A DNA stretch of 64,000 bases. It comes from Paeniglutamicibacter kerguelensis (GTDB taxonomy: Bacteria > Actinomycetota > Actinomycetes > Actinomycetales > Micrococcaceae). The notes under the pieces are model-generated. The model worked only from the letters and a program-made list of their open reading frames with translations. It searched no databases and was not told the origin of the DNA. Both the position numbers and the translations under genes were made by a program. How positions within the stretch are numbered: the first letter of the stretch is position 1; each line of letters starts with the position of its first letter. The stretch is taken from contig NZ_JAGIOF010000001.1 in NCBI RefSeq assembly GCF_017876535.1, positions 3,906,001 through 3,970,000 of the forward strand, written 5' to 3'. Shown here piece by piece: positions 15,914-22,967 of the stretch.

Positions 15914-16585
15914 ATGGTTCCCGTCATCGGGGAAATACTCCCGCTCGCTGTCGGCATTGCGATCAGCCCGTTGCCGGTCATTGCCGCGATCCTCATGCTT
16001 CTCTCCCCCAAGGCCCGGGTCACCTCCGTCGGGTTCCTGCTCGGCTGGGTTGTCGGCATCATAGTAGCCGTCACCGTCTTCACGCTGCTCTCCTCAATCC
16101 TGCCTGAGCAGGATCCGGAGGCTTCCAAACCCGTCCAAGGAATCATCCAGCTCCTGCTCGGGGCAGGGTTGCTCCTGCTGGCGATCGGCCAATGGCGCAA
16201 ACGGCCCAAGCCGGGCGAGGACCCCGCCCTGCCCAAGTGGATGCAGGCAATCGACAAGGTCACCTTCATCACCGCGCTCGGGTTGGGATTCCTGCTCTCG
16301 GCCCTGAATCCCAAGAACCTGATCATGGCGGCCGGCGCCGGGCTGGACATCGGCAGTGCCGAGCTGTCCACCGGGGCCGTCGTCCTCGTGGTTGCAATCT
16401 TCACGGTGATCGCGGCGTCAACCGTCATGGTCCCCGTGCTCGGCTACCTGATTGCCGCCGAGAAACTCCGCAGACCGCTAGATTCATTGCGCACCTGGCT
16501 CGCCAAGGAAAATGCGCTCATCATGGCAATCCTTTTGCTGCTGATCGGGGTGTCGATGATCGGCAAGGGAATCGGGCATTTCTAG
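15914..16585 (+). CDS. GAP-family (SfLAP-like) membrane protein (second copy)
   Basis: A 223-residue, six-segment membrane protein paralogous to the one at 12350: MVPVIGEILPLAVGIAISPLPVIAAILMLLSPK, later LPKWMQAIDKVTFITALGLGFLLSALNPKN. AGAAGG lies seven bases before ATG 15914; ATG 15908, overlapping the SulP stop, is possible but has its ribosome site directly against it. Translational coupling with SulP suggests that the two proteins work together, perhaps as a transporter and an accessory exporter. The role is unproven. Confidence 0.78.
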   Translation: MVPVIGEILPLAVGIAISPLPVIAAILMLLSPKARVTSVGFLLGWVVGIIVAVTVFTLLSSILPEQDPEASKPVQGIIQLLLGAGLLLLAIGQWRKRPKPGEDPALPKWMQAIDKVTFITALGLGFLLSALNPKNLIMAAGAGLDIGSAELSTGAVVLVVAIFTVIAASTVMVPVLGYLIAAEKLRRPLDSLRTWLAKENALIMAILLLLIGVSMIGKGIGHF

Positions 16586-16633
16586 ATACGAAACACGCCA
16601 CGCCACAGCCCGGCCCCGGGTCCGCCACTGAAG

Positions 16634-16653
16634 CTCACCCTGACAGGGTGATG
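16634..16653 (+). promoter_or_regulatory. Regulon palindrome, site C (before SulP-GAP relic and DUF6325-SHOCT)
   Basis: CTCACCCTGACAGGGTGATG is an exact consensus match and a near-perfect palindrome. The 60 bases that follow, up to ATG 16714, closely mirror those behind site B, including a shared ATTGGTGCAG and the CCCGGAGGCGAACATG ribosome site. Confidence 0.65.
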
Positions 16654-16713
16654 CTCGTCCAAGCGGCCGCGAAGGACTATTGGTGCAGGCAAGCACTTTT
16701 CCCGGAGGCGAAC

Positions 16714-16878
16714 ATGCAGCGACCCCTGGCAAGACTCACACGAGGCAGTCTCGTGCGGGCGCGGCTGACCCCACGCCCGAGATGGATGCAGCCGATTGAC
16801 AGGGGCACGGCAATCAAGGCGATTCCGTTGTCGTTCATCCAGGCCTCGTTAGGCAGCAACAGAAGCGGAAATTCCTAG
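16714..16878 (+). pseudogene. Fused relic of a third SulP-GAP gene pair
   Basis: The 54-codon frame begins MQRPLARLTRGSLV, nearly the same as the N-terminus of the SulP at 14235 (MQRPLAGLTRGNLV). It then turns into RPRWMQPIDRGTAIKAIPLSF, which aligns with the internal GAP-type segment LPKWMQAIDKVTFITALGLGF of the gene at 15914. So the 5' end of one SulP copy is joined to the middle of a GAP copy, and the rest has been lost. It ends 12 bases before the DUF6325-type gene. It keeps a good ribosome site and could still be translated as a leader peptide. Confidence 0.7.
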
Positions 16879-16890
16879 AAAGGAAATGCC

Positions 16891-17328
16891 ATGGGACAGT
16901 TCACATTTGGACCCGTCGAGCTCTACCTCATCGGGTTGGAGGGCAGCCGCCCCTCGGCGGGCGTGCTTGACGCTCTCGGGGAACTACTCGATGCGGGGCT
17001 CGTTCGGCTGCTGGACTTCGTGATCATTGCCAAGAGCGATGGCGGGGAAGTCTCGGTCACCGAGCTCGAGACCGGCGACGACGAATATGGACTGGCCGGC
17101 ACGGAAATGGCTGCGATCGGCATTGCCGGGGACGACGACATCGAAGAGCTCTCCGAGCTTGTCCCGCCGGGAAGCTCGGCGGCACTCGTCGTGTTGGAGC
17201 TCGCGTGGGCCAGGACCCTCAGCCAGCGGTTCGCCGCGTCCGGCGCTGAAGTGCTGAATGTCGAGCGCATCCCCGCCCCCGTTGTCAACGGCCTCGTTGA
17301 CGCCCTCCACGGTCTGAACGAAGAGTAA
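16891..17328 (+). CDS. DUF6325-type protein
   Basis: A 145-residue acidic protein: MGQFTFGPVELYLIGLEGSRPSAGVLDALGELLDAGLVRLLDFVIIAKSDGG, later IEELSELVPPGSSAALVVLELAWARTL. The pattern (beta strand, long helix, IDFVxIxK, PPGSSAAVxLxE) is that of DUF6325/DUF1269-like proteins, small soluble or membrane-associated proteins of unknown function in actinobacteria. AAAGGA lies six bases before the ATG. It is 12 bases from the SHOCT gene downstream, with which this family often pairs. Probably transcribed from the promoter behind site C. Confidence 0.75.
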   Translation: MGQFTFGPVELYLIGLEGSRPSAGVLDALGELLDAGLVRLLDFVIIAKSDGGEVSVTELETGDDEYGLAGTEMAAIGIAGDDDIEELSELVPPGSSAALVVLELAWARTLSQRFAASGAEVLNVERIPAPVVNGLVDALHGLNEE

Positions 17329-17340
17329 AGGAAAACCATC

Positions 17341-17697
17341 ATGCTAAGAAGAGGACGTCCGGGCCTCATCGGCCTGGCAGCTCGTACCGCTGTCGTCGCC
17401 GGCACCGCGACCGCAGTCCAAGGAGGTATGGCCAATCGCCAGCAGAGGAAGGCACAGTCCTCGTACGAGCAGGAACAGTACGAGGCGGCCCAGCAACAGG
17501 CCATGATGCAACAGGCGGCGCAGGATGCCGTGGCCCAGCAGCAAGCCGCCGCGCCTCCCCCACCGGCGGCGGCGCCCGCGGCGGCGGCACCGGGCATCGA
17601 CCTCATCGCCGAGTTGCAGAAGCTGGCCTCGCTCAAGGACGCGGGTGTACTCACCGATGCCGAGTTCACCGCGGCGAAGTCCAAATTGCTCGGCTGA
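17341..17697 (+). CDS. SHOCT-domain protein
   Basis: A 118-residue protein. An N-terminal MLRRGRPGLIGLAARTAVVAGTATAVQGG hydrophobic/glycine-rich stretch is followed by a Gln-rich linker (about 35-65), an Ala/Pro-rich segment, and a C-terminal SHOCT motif (DLIAELQKLASLKDAGVLTDAEFTAAKSKLL, the final 31 residues), a short oligomerisation or targeting motif. It starts 12 bases after the DUF6325-type gene and is followed by a strong terminator at 17838-17885. It may anchor or scaffold the partner at the membrane. Function unknown. Confidence 0.82.
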   Translation: MLRRGRPGLIGLAARTAVVAGTATAVQGGMANRQQRKAQSSYEQEQYEAAQQQAMMQQAAQDAVAQQQAAAPPPPAAAPAAAAPGIDLIAELQKLASLKDAGVLTDAEFTAAKSKLLG

Positions 17698-18109
17698 GAC
17701 GCCCGTCGGTGTTCGATTGGAAAAGCGGGAGTGAGGGCTGGCCAAACCAATCCTCCAGTTAATTCCGCTGGCTTTCGGTATCGGGTGCAGAACCCGCTCG
17801 CCGTCGTGGCGCTCGTGTCCTCCGTGTCTCGAAGCCTGCCAGGGCCCGAACGGCACTACACAGACAATGCCGTTCGGGCCCTGGCTCTTCTATGCGTTCG
17901 ACGTGAAAATCGTGCCCGAGTCGACCCCGAGACCTTCGTGGTGCGCCTGGTTCTGGGCGCGTTCCTAATCTTGGCGACGGTGTGGGCGTACCGGCGCGGT
18001 ACCGACACGTTGAGGGAAATTTCTATGCCCGCAACATCCATGGAGGTAGGCCCCGGAGACTGCGGCGAATGGCCGGCGTTGGGATCCAAAAACCCGACGC
18101 GACAATCGT
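17698..18109. other. Intergenic stretch with a terminator
   Basis: It contains the hairpin at 17838-17885. Between 17900 and 18109 one plus frame shows a short hydrophobic run (FVVRLVLGAFLILATVWAYRRG) that could be the relic of a membrane protein, but it has no start signal and runs into the end of the opposite gene. I do not call a gene. Confidence 0.5.
17838..17885 (+). terminator. Strong hairpin terminator
   Basis: The 18-bp perfect stem (GCCAGGGCCCGAACGGCA, 17838-17855, with 17868-17885) has a 12-base loop and lies 140 bases after the SHOCT gene stop. The T-tract is weak (TCTTCT). Confidence 0.75.
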
Positions 18110-19096
18110 CTAGACCGGGGTGCGAACCTTCCGCACCCGTTGGATGATCGCCGGGATCAGCGCACCAAACAGCAATGCAAGGGAGATGCCGAGCAGAGTC
18201 TCCATGGTGCGTTCCACAAAACGATCGCCCGGGGACTCGGTTGTGTCTGCCTGCATGATGAACGTGAGCACGATGAATGACGCAAACCCCGGCGTCACGT
18301 ACCAGCGGCTCGCCGTGGTCGCGGCCATCGCTGCAACGACCACGCCAACAACCAATGCGGTACCCAAGCCCTGCGTGCTGAACACCGCGAACGCGGCCGC
18401 GGCAAGCGAGCCCAGGAGAACTGATGCAGCACGGCCAATGCTTCTGAGCACGAGCTGGGATCTCGCGGGCCGCATCACGAGCAGCACGGCTCCCGTCGGC
18501 CAGCCAACGTGTTCAAGGTCAAGGAGGTAGCCGATCGCCGCGGCACTGGCAGCCGCTAGCCCCAGGAGCGTCCCGTAGACGAACATGGTGTTCAACGGCA
18601 ATTTCGGAGGCGGAACGGGTGCCGTTGGCGGCACCCGTTCGGGCCAGAGCAACGACACCAGCCACGCATAGACGGATCCAGCAACCATGAGCCCACCAAG
18701 AATCACGGCCGTTCCAAAACTGTGGATGCTGAGCCCAATACCCGTGAGCGGGAGCGCGAGAAACAGGGTGAGCGTACCGAAACGGCTTGCGCGCGACCAA
18801 ACGCTCGTAAGCACGGCCAGAACAAATATTGCAGGCACCGCGACCGCGGGAACGTTTGTGAGGAGCGATCCTATTTGCAAGGCTACTGCGCACAGGACTC
18901 CGACGATTATGATCGTATGTCTCTCCTGGCGGACGCCAGGTAGCTTGAAGGCGGCCGCTGGCAAGACGCCGAGCGCCAAGGCCAGTCCCGCCATGGGATT
19001 AGTCGGGATGACGAGTGCTGCAGGCAAAGCCATGACGAGACCGTAAATGAACAGGGGCCAATCCCAGGTGATCCCGCGGGGTGCACGTGCCTTCAT
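18110..19096 (-). CDS. FUSC-family (aromatic acid exporter-like) membrane protein
   Basis: A 328-residue protein with two blocks of hydrophobic segments (about 12-150 and 180-300). In the second block, VGWPTGAVLLVMRPARSQLVLRSIGRAASVLLGSLAAAA matches the FUSC_2 (PF13515) core, which has a conserved Arg-rich turn. FUSC proteins include fusaric acid and aromatic carboxylate exporters. It is shorter than full-length YccS/AaeB, so it is probably the membrane module alone. I chose ATG 19096 (MKARAPRGITWDWPLF); a GTG four codons earlier is possible. Palindrome F lies 101 bases upstream, linking it to the same putative regulon. Confidence 0.75.
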   Translation of the reverse strand: MKARAPRGITWDWPLFIYGLVMALPAALVIPTNPMAGLALALGVLPAAAFKLPGVRQERHTIIIVGVLCAVALQIGSLLTNVPAVAVPAIFVLAVLTSVWSRASRFGTLTLFLALPLTGIGLSIHSFGTAVILGGLMVAGSVYAWLVSLLWPERVPPTAPVPPPKLPLNTMFVYGTLLGLAAASAAAIGYLLDLEHVGWPTGAVLLVMRPARSQLVLRSIGRAASVLLGSLAAAAFAVFSTQGLGTALVVGVVVAAMAATTASRWYVTPGFASFIVLTFIMQADTTESPGDRFVERTMETLLGISLALLFGALIPAIIQRVRKVRTPV

Positions 19097-19197
19097 GGCG
19101 CACCCCACACGGGCAAGAGGCAGCGTGCCGGCGTGTTTGCGCGTGTTCGGGAGAGAACCATCACGGCTTTGACGCTAGCGTTCACCTACAGGATTTT

Positions 19198-19217
19198 CAT
19201 CGCCCGCAAAGGGTGAA
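19198..19217 (-). promoter_or_regulatory. Regulon palindrome, site F (upstream of FUSC gene)
   Basis: The minus strand reads TTCACCCTTTGCGGGCGATG, one mismatch from the consensus right half (GGCGATG for GGTGATG), 101 bases before the FUSC start. Confidence 0.5.
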
Positions 19218-19403
19218 GAATGCCCCGAAAATGCGTGCGCGGGGGCACTAGTGGGCAATTCAGTTTATCTTCAATAATTAGAAACAAGCTGTCGTTGACA
19301 ACACGGAATCCAATGGCCAACACTGGGAAAGCAACGGCTCGCCGTGCACAGAAAATTCCTATCCCCGGGCTTTAGACGCCCCAAAGTGCGAAGGAAAACG
19401 ACA

Positions 19404-19817
19404 GTGGAATTTTGGTCATCTTTCTGGAATATCATTTGGTTTTTCATCTGGGCGTTTGTTTTCATCGCCTACCTGATGGCGCTCTTCTCGATCATCGCCG
19501 ATCTCTTTCGAGACCGAGAGCTCAATGGATGGTGGAAGGCGGTATGGCTCATCACTATGGTCTTCATCCCGTTCCTGACCGCGCTGGTCTACCTGATCTT
19601 CCGCGGCAAGGGCATGGCGGAACGAAACTACAAGAATGCCGTTGACAAAACCGTGGCCACCGAAGACTACATCCGCAGCCTTGCGCAGGTGAGCCCGAGC
19701 GACGAGATTGTCAAGGCCAAGGCGCTCCTTGAGAGCGGAACCATCACCGCCGACGAGTACGAAAATCTGAAGCAGCGTGCCATGGGCCGCATAAACGCGA
19801 CGACCGCCGACGTATGA
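19404..19817 (+). CDS. Small membrane protein with N-terminal PLDc_N-like and C-terminal SHOCT motifs
   Basis: A 137-residue protein. Two transmembrane helices (about 5-30 and 45-65: FWNIIWFFIWAFVFIAYLMALF and WKAVWLITMVFIPFLTALVYL) frame DLFRDRELNGWWKA, as in cardiolipinase_N/PLDc_N domain proteins. A C-terminal SHOCT-like helix pair follows (IVKAKALLESGTITADEYENLKQRA). I chose GTG 19404 because AAGGA lies eight bases before it; the ATG at 19344 would add 20 basic residues without a ribosome site. Function unknown; such proteins are typical of actinobacterial membrane-stress loci. Confidence 0.75.
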   Translation: MEFWSSFWNIIWFFIWAFVFIAYLMALFSIIADLFRDRELNGWWKAVWLITMVFIPFLTALVYLIFRGKGMAERNYKNAVDKTVATEDYIRSLAQVSPSDEIVKAKALLESGTITADEYENLKQRAMGRINATTADV

Positions 19818-19884
19818 GCATGGCGTAGTTTGGGATCTCACCGACACCGTATTCCGAGCGCCGAGCCCTTCGTACTTGACAGCC

Positions 19885-19956
19885 GAAAGGGTGCACCGAA
19901 TCAGGAAACCAGGGCCTCCGTGCCTGGTTCTCGCCGGTTCGATGGTGCACCCTTTC
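19885..19956 (+). terminator. Nested two-stem hairpin, probable terminator
   Basis: The outer perfect 13-bp stem GAAAGGGTGCACC/GGTGCACCCTTTC (19885-19897 with 19944-19956) encloses an inner 7-bp stem AACCAGG/CCTGGTT (19907-19913 with 19923-19929). It lies 67 bases after the gene ending at 19817. The T-run is weak (TTTC in the stem, then TGCGTTTAT). Confidence 0.6.
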
Positions 19957-20254
19957 TGCGTTTATAAGGTGCCCAAATTTTCGCACTTATCGTCACTCCG
20001 AACGGACAACCGCGGAATTCGGGGAGTATGGCGGCAAGGAGCATGGGCTCGACATCTGCAAGGTCGACGATGGTTTCGCTCCGGGTGGCCCGCCGGCAAT
20101 GCGGGATAATCTGCTAGGTCGCCGGCATCCGCAGGTAGCTTTCAATCCCATGCCGTCAACAAAAAATCGCAGCGACCCAGAGCACAAGAACAAGGGGAAA
20201 CGCAGGCTTCCTTGTGACGCAACGTATCGGGTCTTGCGAGGTTTGCTAGGAGTC

Positions 20255-20289
20255 ACCGTGGTTCCTTGACGCGGAACCACGGTCCTTTT
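20255..20289 (+). terminator. Hairpin plus T-tract in front of the 20302 gene
   Basis: The 11-bp stem ACCGTGGTTCC/GGAACCACGGT (20255-20265 with 20273-20283), loop TTGACGC, is followed by CCTTTT. The ATG at 20302 is only 18 bases further on, so it is either a terminator of upstream transcription with the promoter hidden, or a leader attenuator. Confidence 0.55.
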
Positions 20290-20301
20290 ACGATCAGCAA
20301 C

Positions 20302-20688
20302 ATGATCATCTTCCTGATTCGGGTAGCGATTTACATTGGAAGCGCAGCGATAGGTTTGTTGGTCGCTTCATGGATACTTCCTAATTTTGTGCTCACGGCC
20401 AACGGATTCATCGTTGCGGTAGTGGTCTTTGCAGTAGTCCAAACAGTTCTCTCGCGGGTAGGTTCCTGGACTGCCTCCAAATTTGCTCCACTCGCGGCGG
20501 GCGGAGTCGGGTTGCTCTCGACATTCGTTGCACTCTTCGTGGCCCAAATATTCCCCGAGGGCTTGGGCATTCACGGTATAGATACTTGGATCCTTGCGCC
20601 ACTCATTGTTTGGATCATCACGACGCTGGGCTCTTGGCTGTTGCCCATGGTTTTCTTAAAGAAGCGCTTGGCCGCAAAGAAGCATTGA
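20302..20688 (+). CDS. Four-helix membrane protein of the phage-holin-like family (PF04020)
   Basis: A 128-residue protein with four predicted transmembrane helices (IIFLIRVAIYIGSAAIGLLVASWILP; GFIVAVVVFAVVQTVLS; AAGGVGLLSTFVALFVAQIF; WILAPLIVWIITTLGSWLLP) and a lysine-rich tail. The size and spacing resemble the mycobacterial four-TMS holin superfamily. No phage genes are near, so I take it as a chromosomal membrane protein of unknown function. No clear ribosome site precedes the ATG; a leader hairpin ends 18 bases before it. Confidence 0.7.
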   Translation: MIIFLIRVAIYIGSAAIGLLVASWILPNFVLTANGFIVAVVVFAVVQTVLSRVGSWTASKFAPLAAGGVGLLSTFVALFVAQIFPEGLGIHGIDTWILAPLIVWIITTLGSWLLPMVFLKKRLAAKKH

Positions 20689-20791
20689 ATGCTCGGGGCA
20701 ACCGGAACCTCGTGACCAACACCGGGACGTTGCCCAGGGCAACACCGGCTGGCAAACCAGTATCGGGGACGAAGGATCCGAACAGGAGATT

Positions 20792-20845
20792 AAACAAGCG
20801 CAGGACCGGCAAGGATTTTCATCCACGCCGGTCCTGCGCTTGTTT
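20792..20845. terminator. Bidirectional terminator between convergent genes
   Basis: The 19-bp perfect stem AAACAAGCGCAGGACCGGC (20792-20810) pairs with 20827-20845 around a 16-base loop. A-rich and T-rich ends on both sides allow termination of the gene ending at 20688 and of the ABC operon ending at 20892. Confidence 0.85.
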
Positions 20846-20891
20846 CGCCCCTAGGCGCTTGCGATTTATCCCGACCAGGGGGCAGCGGTTG

Positions 20892-22967
20892 CTAGCTCGT
20901 GGCGCCCGAGCCCTGTGCATCCTCCGGCGCAAAGACCCCTTCCAGGGGCGCGCCGCCGCCTGCCTGCACGGTGTCGTCCTCCACCGGGCCGGCGAATTGC
21001 GACTGGTACAGGCGGTAGTAGGCGCCACGGACCGTAAGCAGTTCGCGGTGGTTGCCCTGCTCTACGATCCGGCCCTCCTCCATCACCAAAATGGTGTCTG
21101 CATCGCGGATCGTGGAGAGTCGGTGCGCGATCACGAAGCTTGTCCGGTCGCTGCGCAGCGCTGCCATGGCGTGCTGAACCAGCAGCTCGGTGCGCGTGTC
21201 AACGCTCGAGGTCGCCTCGTCCAGGATTAGCAGCGACGGGTTGGCAACGAATGCGCGGGCGATGGTGATCAACTGCTTTTCACCGGCCGACACGTTGGTG
21301 CCTTCCTCGTCGATGACCGTCTCGTAGCCGTCGGGCAGCGCACGGACGAACCTGTCCACGAAGGTGGCCTTGGCCGCGGCCATGACCTCGGCATCGGTTG
21401 CATCAAGGCGTCCGTAGCGGATGTTTTCCATGATGGTTCCACCGAAGAGCCAGGCATCCTGCAACACCATGCCAACCTTGGAACGCAGGTCGGCGCGTGA
21501 GATCGCGGTGATGTCCACGCCGTCCAGGGTGATGCGCCCTGAGTTGAGTTCGTAGAAACGCATGACCAGGTTCACCAGCGTGGTCTTGCCGGCGCCGGTG
21601 GGGCCGACGATCGCCACGGTGTGGCCCGGGTGCGCCTCGAAGGACAGGTCCTCGATCAGCGGCTTTTCCGGCGAGTAGGAGAAGCTGACGTTCTCGAACT
21701 CGACGTGCCCGTCGGTGCGGGCGGGCAGCTTGTCGGTGATGGTGTCCGGATCCTGTTCCTCGGCATCCAGCAGCTCGAAGGTGCGCTCCGCGGAGGCCAC
21801 GCCGGACTGGAGCATGTTGGCCATGCCGGCCATCTGGCCCAGCGGCTGGGTGAACTCGCGGGAGTACTGGATGAATGCGGTGGCATCGCCAAGGCTCATC
21901 TGGCCCGAGGCCACGCGCAGACCGCCGACCACGGCAATGCCGACGTAGGACAGGTAAGAAATGAAGTTCATGACCGGGAAGATCATGCCGGAAACAAACT
22001 GGGCACCGAAGGATGCCTCGTAGAGTTCGTCGTTCTTCTCGTGGAAGCGGTCGAGCATGTCCTTTTCGCGTCCGAAGACCTTCATGAGGTCGTGGCCGGA
22101 GAAGGATTCCTCGATCTGCCCGTTCAGGGCGCCGGTGTTCTTCCACTGCGCGGTGAACAGACCCTGCGCGCGCGAGCCGATGACGCCCGCGGCAACCGCG
22201 GAAAGCGGCAGCGCGATCAACGCGATCAACGCCATCTGCCAGGAGACGATGAACATCATGATGACAATGCCGACGACCGTGAGCAGCGACTGCACCAGCT
22301 GGCTGACCGCCTGCTGCAACGCGTTCTGGATGTTGTCCACGTCGTTTGTCACGCGGGAGAGCAGGTCTCCGCGCTGTCGGGTGTCGAAGTAGTTCAGCGG
22401 CAGCTTGTTGAGCTTGTCCTCGACGTCCTTGCGCAGCTTGTAGACGACCTTCATGACCAGGCGGTTCAGCAGCCAGCCCTGCGCCCACATGAACAGCGAG
22501 GAGACGAAGTACATTGCCAGCACAATGAGGATGTAGCGGCTGAGCAGCGTGAAGTCGATGCCGACCCCGGGAACCAGGTTCATCTTGGACATCATGTCCG
22601 CGAGGTCGTTCTGGCCCGATTGGCGCAGGCCCTCGACGACCTGGTCGACGGGCACGTTGGGATCCATCTGCTTGCTGAAGGCGCCGGCGAAGATGACGTC
22701 CATGGCCTCGCCCAGGATCTTCGGGGCAATGACCGAGAGCACGACTCCCGCTGCGACCAGAACGAGCACCAGGCTCATGCCGACCTTTTGCGGGGCCAGC
22801 AGGCCGATCAGGCGCTTGGCCGACGGCCAGAAGTGCTTGGCCTTGCGGACGGGCACCGAGTCGCCGAACATGTCGGAGGACCCGGCGGTGTCGAACTCGT
22901 CGATCTCGTCGATCTCGTCGGTTGCTTCAACCGCTGGTGCGGCGTTTTCCTTGGTACGTTTTGCCAT
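20892..22967 (-). CDS. ABC exporter half-transporter, permease-ATPase (second subunit)
   Basis: A 691-residue type IV ABC exporter. An N-terminal acidic extension (residues 1-45, with EIDEIDEFD) precedes a six-helix membrane domain (about 55-400). The nucleotide-binding domain has Walker A VGPTGAGKTTLVNL, Q-loop VLQDAWLF, a degenerate signature VSAGEKQL, and canonical Walker B LLILDEATSSVDTRTE with an H-loop VIAHRLSTI. Together with the gene just upstream (TAA followed at once by this ATG, GGAGGT inside that gene's last codons) it forms a heterodimeric multidrug-type exporter (TmrAB/BmrCD class). The substrate is unknown. Confidence 0.93.
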   Translation of the reverse strand: MAKRTKENAAPAVEATDEIDEIDEFDTAGSSDMFGDSVPVRKAKHFWPSAKRLIGLLAPQKVGMSLVLVLVAAGVVLSVIAPKILGEAMDVIFAGAFSKQMDPNVPVDQVVEGLRQSGQNDLADMMSKMNLVPGVGIDFTLLSRYILIVLAMYFVSSLFMWAQGWLLNRLVMKVVYKLRKDVEDKLNKLPLNYFDTRQRGDLLSRVTNDVDNIQNALQQAVSQLVQSLLTVVGIVIMMFIVSWQMALIALIALPLSAVAAGVIGSRAQGLFTAQWKNTGALNGQIEESFSGHDLMKVFGREKDMLDRFHEKNDELYEASFGAQFVSGMIFPVMNFISYLSYVGIAVVGGLRVASGQMSLGDATAFIQYSREFTQPLGQMAGMANMLQSGVASAERTFELLDAEEQDPDTITDKLPARTDGHVEFENVSFSYSPEKPLIEDLSFEAHPGHTVAIVGPTGAGKTTLVNLVMRFYELNSGRITLDGVDITAISRADLRSKVGMVLQDAWLFGGTIMENIRYGRLDATDAEVMAAAKATFVDRFVRALPDGYETVIDEEGTNVSAGEKQLITIARAFVANPSLLILDEATSSVDTRTELLVQHAMAALRSDRTSFVIAHRLSTIRDADTILVMEEGRIVEQGNHRELLTVRGAYYRLYQSQFAGPVEDDTVQAGGGAPLEGVFAPEDAQGSGATS

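Larger units (their letters stand above)
19818..20301. other. 484-bp intergenic region with two hairpins
   Basis: It holds a nested hairpin (19885-19956) and a second hairpin (20255-20283) close to the next gene. No credible coding frame or RNA gene was recognised between them. Confidence 0.6.

Noticed and set aside
17884-18147. Short plus-strand gene with a membrane segment before the FUSC gene end
   Set aside because: No ribosome site, no sensible start, overlaps the FUSC 3' end in antisense; at most a relic.
19907-19956. tRNA-like GGTTCGA element inside the nested hairpin
   Set aside because: No acceptor stem, anticodon arm or T-arm pairing can be built; the pairing present is the nested hairpin.
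20060-20116. A 20-odd-codon ORF after AAGGAG in the 19818-20301 gap
   Set aside because: The ribosome site is only one base from the ATG and the peptide has no recognisable feature.
20302-20688. Prophage, because the protein resembles a holin
   Set aside because: No lysin, integrase, structural or attachment-site features nearby; the holin-like family is also widespread as chromosomal genes.
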